A DNA stretch of 63,227 nt, taken from NCBI GenBank assembly GCA_001953115.1, contig LSSL01007710.1, forward strand, positions 1-63,227, written 5' to 3'. The position numbers were made by a program, and so were the translations under genes. The stretch is from Smittium mucronatum (taxonomy: Eukaryota; Kickxellomycota; Harpellomycetes; Harpellales; Legeriomycetaceae). Positions 62,101 to 63,227 of this stretch are shown here, piece by piece (the first letter of the stretch is position 1; every line of letters begins with the position of its first letter). The notes under the pieces were generated by a model, which did not search any database, was not told the origin of the DNA, and saw only the letters and a list, made by a program, of their open reading frames with translations.

Positions 62101-63227
62101 TGCAGATATTATTGCAAAAAATGAAATTTTTAGCTTAAATCGCTCTAGGATTAAAATTTCAATTTTTTTTATACCGATTATTATTTATTTTATTTTTCTG
62201 ATGCTATCTAGGGCTTTCAAATGACTCGCTTAACCTTTTTGGATCCTAAAGCTACCAATAAAAATATTTGGGCCTCATATTTTGTTTTTTTTTAGTACAG
62301 CTATCTACCACCATCCTGAGAATGCCAAAATATATAATACACACCTTATACTTTAAATTTACCGATTTTATGTAAAACTGAAAAGACAATACTAGTTCAA
62401 TTATAGTTAACAAAAAATAATTTTGTGATATTTTGAGAATTTCGGATTTGAAAAAAAATACCCAGTCTACTTGAATTGGTCACAGAAAGATCAAAAATCG
62501 GTATTTATCAATACCAAAATATTTTTTTAATAATGAACTTATTCTATGTGAAATTATCTTTTTTTAGTATTTAATCGCTTTTTTTGAAAATTAAATTCTT
62601 CGGATAAATAAAAAATGGGGAGATTGTGGTAATTAATTAGCACGAAAAACAAATTTTCTGTTTGTTTTGGTATATTTAATCTCACTCAAAAATTTCCATA
62701 AATAAAAATTAAAAAATAAACCTTGATTTTAGATATTTTAATACTGCATACAATTTAAATCAAATTTTTCATTTTTTGAAAACAGTAGAAAATATGAATT
62801 TTAATAATTTACGCAACAATATAGAAGATTGATACAATTTTTTTTTTCGAATCACGATTCATATTTTTTAAGCAAATCAATTTTTTTAATCACTGCCACC
62901 TTAAAATTAAAAAATATTTAAATAATAGTACATTATTTTTTGCTAGAAATTCTCATTTTGAACATTAAATTGATTTAATAAAATTAAAATGTTTATTACA
63001 CCCAATTGTAATCATATAGACTCCTAAAAACCACAATTTTTTTAGAACATTTATTTTTAACTATGTGTTTTTTTAGCATAGAGAACTGAAACCACATAAG
63101 AAATAAAAAATGTTAAATGTTAAATGCGTTTAATTTTATCTTTACTAAAATTAATATACATAGTAGTTTTATTGAAGATTCCCTAGAATCCTATAAAAAA
63201 AAATTTACTAACTCCAAAGAAAAATAA
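59179..63227. other. AT-rich gene-free tract to the window end
   Basis: Very AT-rich, homopolymer-filled. One 90-aa minus frame (59791-60063) is Phe/Ile/Asn/Lys-rich with no domain and is expected by chance at this composition. No RNA gene or element end seen. Confidence 0.6.

Noticed and set aside
1..63227. tRNA, rRNA or CRISPR arrays
   Set aside because: I looked for GGTTCGAAT-type B boxes, clover-leaf arms, conserved rRNA blocks and regularly spaced repeats and found none that hold up.

Overview
This window looks like nuclear DNA of a fungus. It holds four readable eukaryotic genes: a PRPP-synthetase homologue, a COPI-associated/Tvp15-type Golgi membrane protein with one short intron, a mitochondrial HIG1-domain (Rcf2-like) protein and a membrane-anchored RING-H2 protein. 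They sit in two islands of moderate base composition (about 12.4-18.8 kb and 55.9-56.8 kb). Everything else is extremely AT-rich, has almost no long reading frames, and is filled with transposable elements in varied stages of decay. The HIG1 gene implies a respiring mitochondrion. The PRPP-synthetase and COPI-associated families point to fungi. The mobile-element mix (DIRS-like tyrosine-recombinase retrotransposon, integrase-type DNA transposon with very long terminal repeats, LINEs with a zinc-knuckle ORF1) would suit an early-diverging zygomycete-type fungus, but an ascomycete with AT-rich blocks cannot be excluded from sequence alone.

Layout. 1-0.7 kb: 3' part of a broken LINE reverse transcriptase. 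0.7-12.4 kb: AT-rich, nothing recognised. 12.5-13.5 kb: PRPP-synthetase homologue (+). 16.0-17.5 kb: COPI-associated protein (+), convergent with the HIG1-domain gene at 18.15-18.73 kb (-). 18.7-22.7 kb: mixed-composition DNA without a defensible gene. 22.74-23.25 kb: a short terminal-repeat element interrupted by a SINE-like insertion with a 14-bp target duplication. 26.07-34.55 kb: a DIRS-like retrotransposon on the minus strand (inverted terminal repeats, gag-like, RT, RNase H and tyrosine-recombinase remnants), itself split by a 2,868-bp Tc1/mariner-type transposon with 552-bp terminal inverted repeats. 36.4-39.7 kb: Ty3/gypsy remnant (+). 40.66-44.45 kb: an integrase-encoding (Ginger-like) DNA transposon with 890-bp terminal inverted repeats. 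44.8-49.4 kb: a nearly full-length but dead LINE (+). 50-53 kb: unidentified fragments. 53.50-53.71 kb: a MITE-like element. 55.92-56.78 kb: RING-H2 gene (+). 59.03-59.18 kb: second SINE copy. 59.2-63.2 kb: AT-rich, nothing recognised.

The four genes belong to separate housekeeping processes (nucleotide precursor synthesis or its regulation, Golgi traffic, respiratory-chain assembly, ubiquitination) and do not form a cluster. The main story is the nested transposon graveyard. Two DNA transposons with unusually long inverted repeats, identical wherever I compared them, are embedded in it, so they are among its youngest layers. The other notable item is a PRPP-synthetase homologue whose catalytic motifs are replaced.
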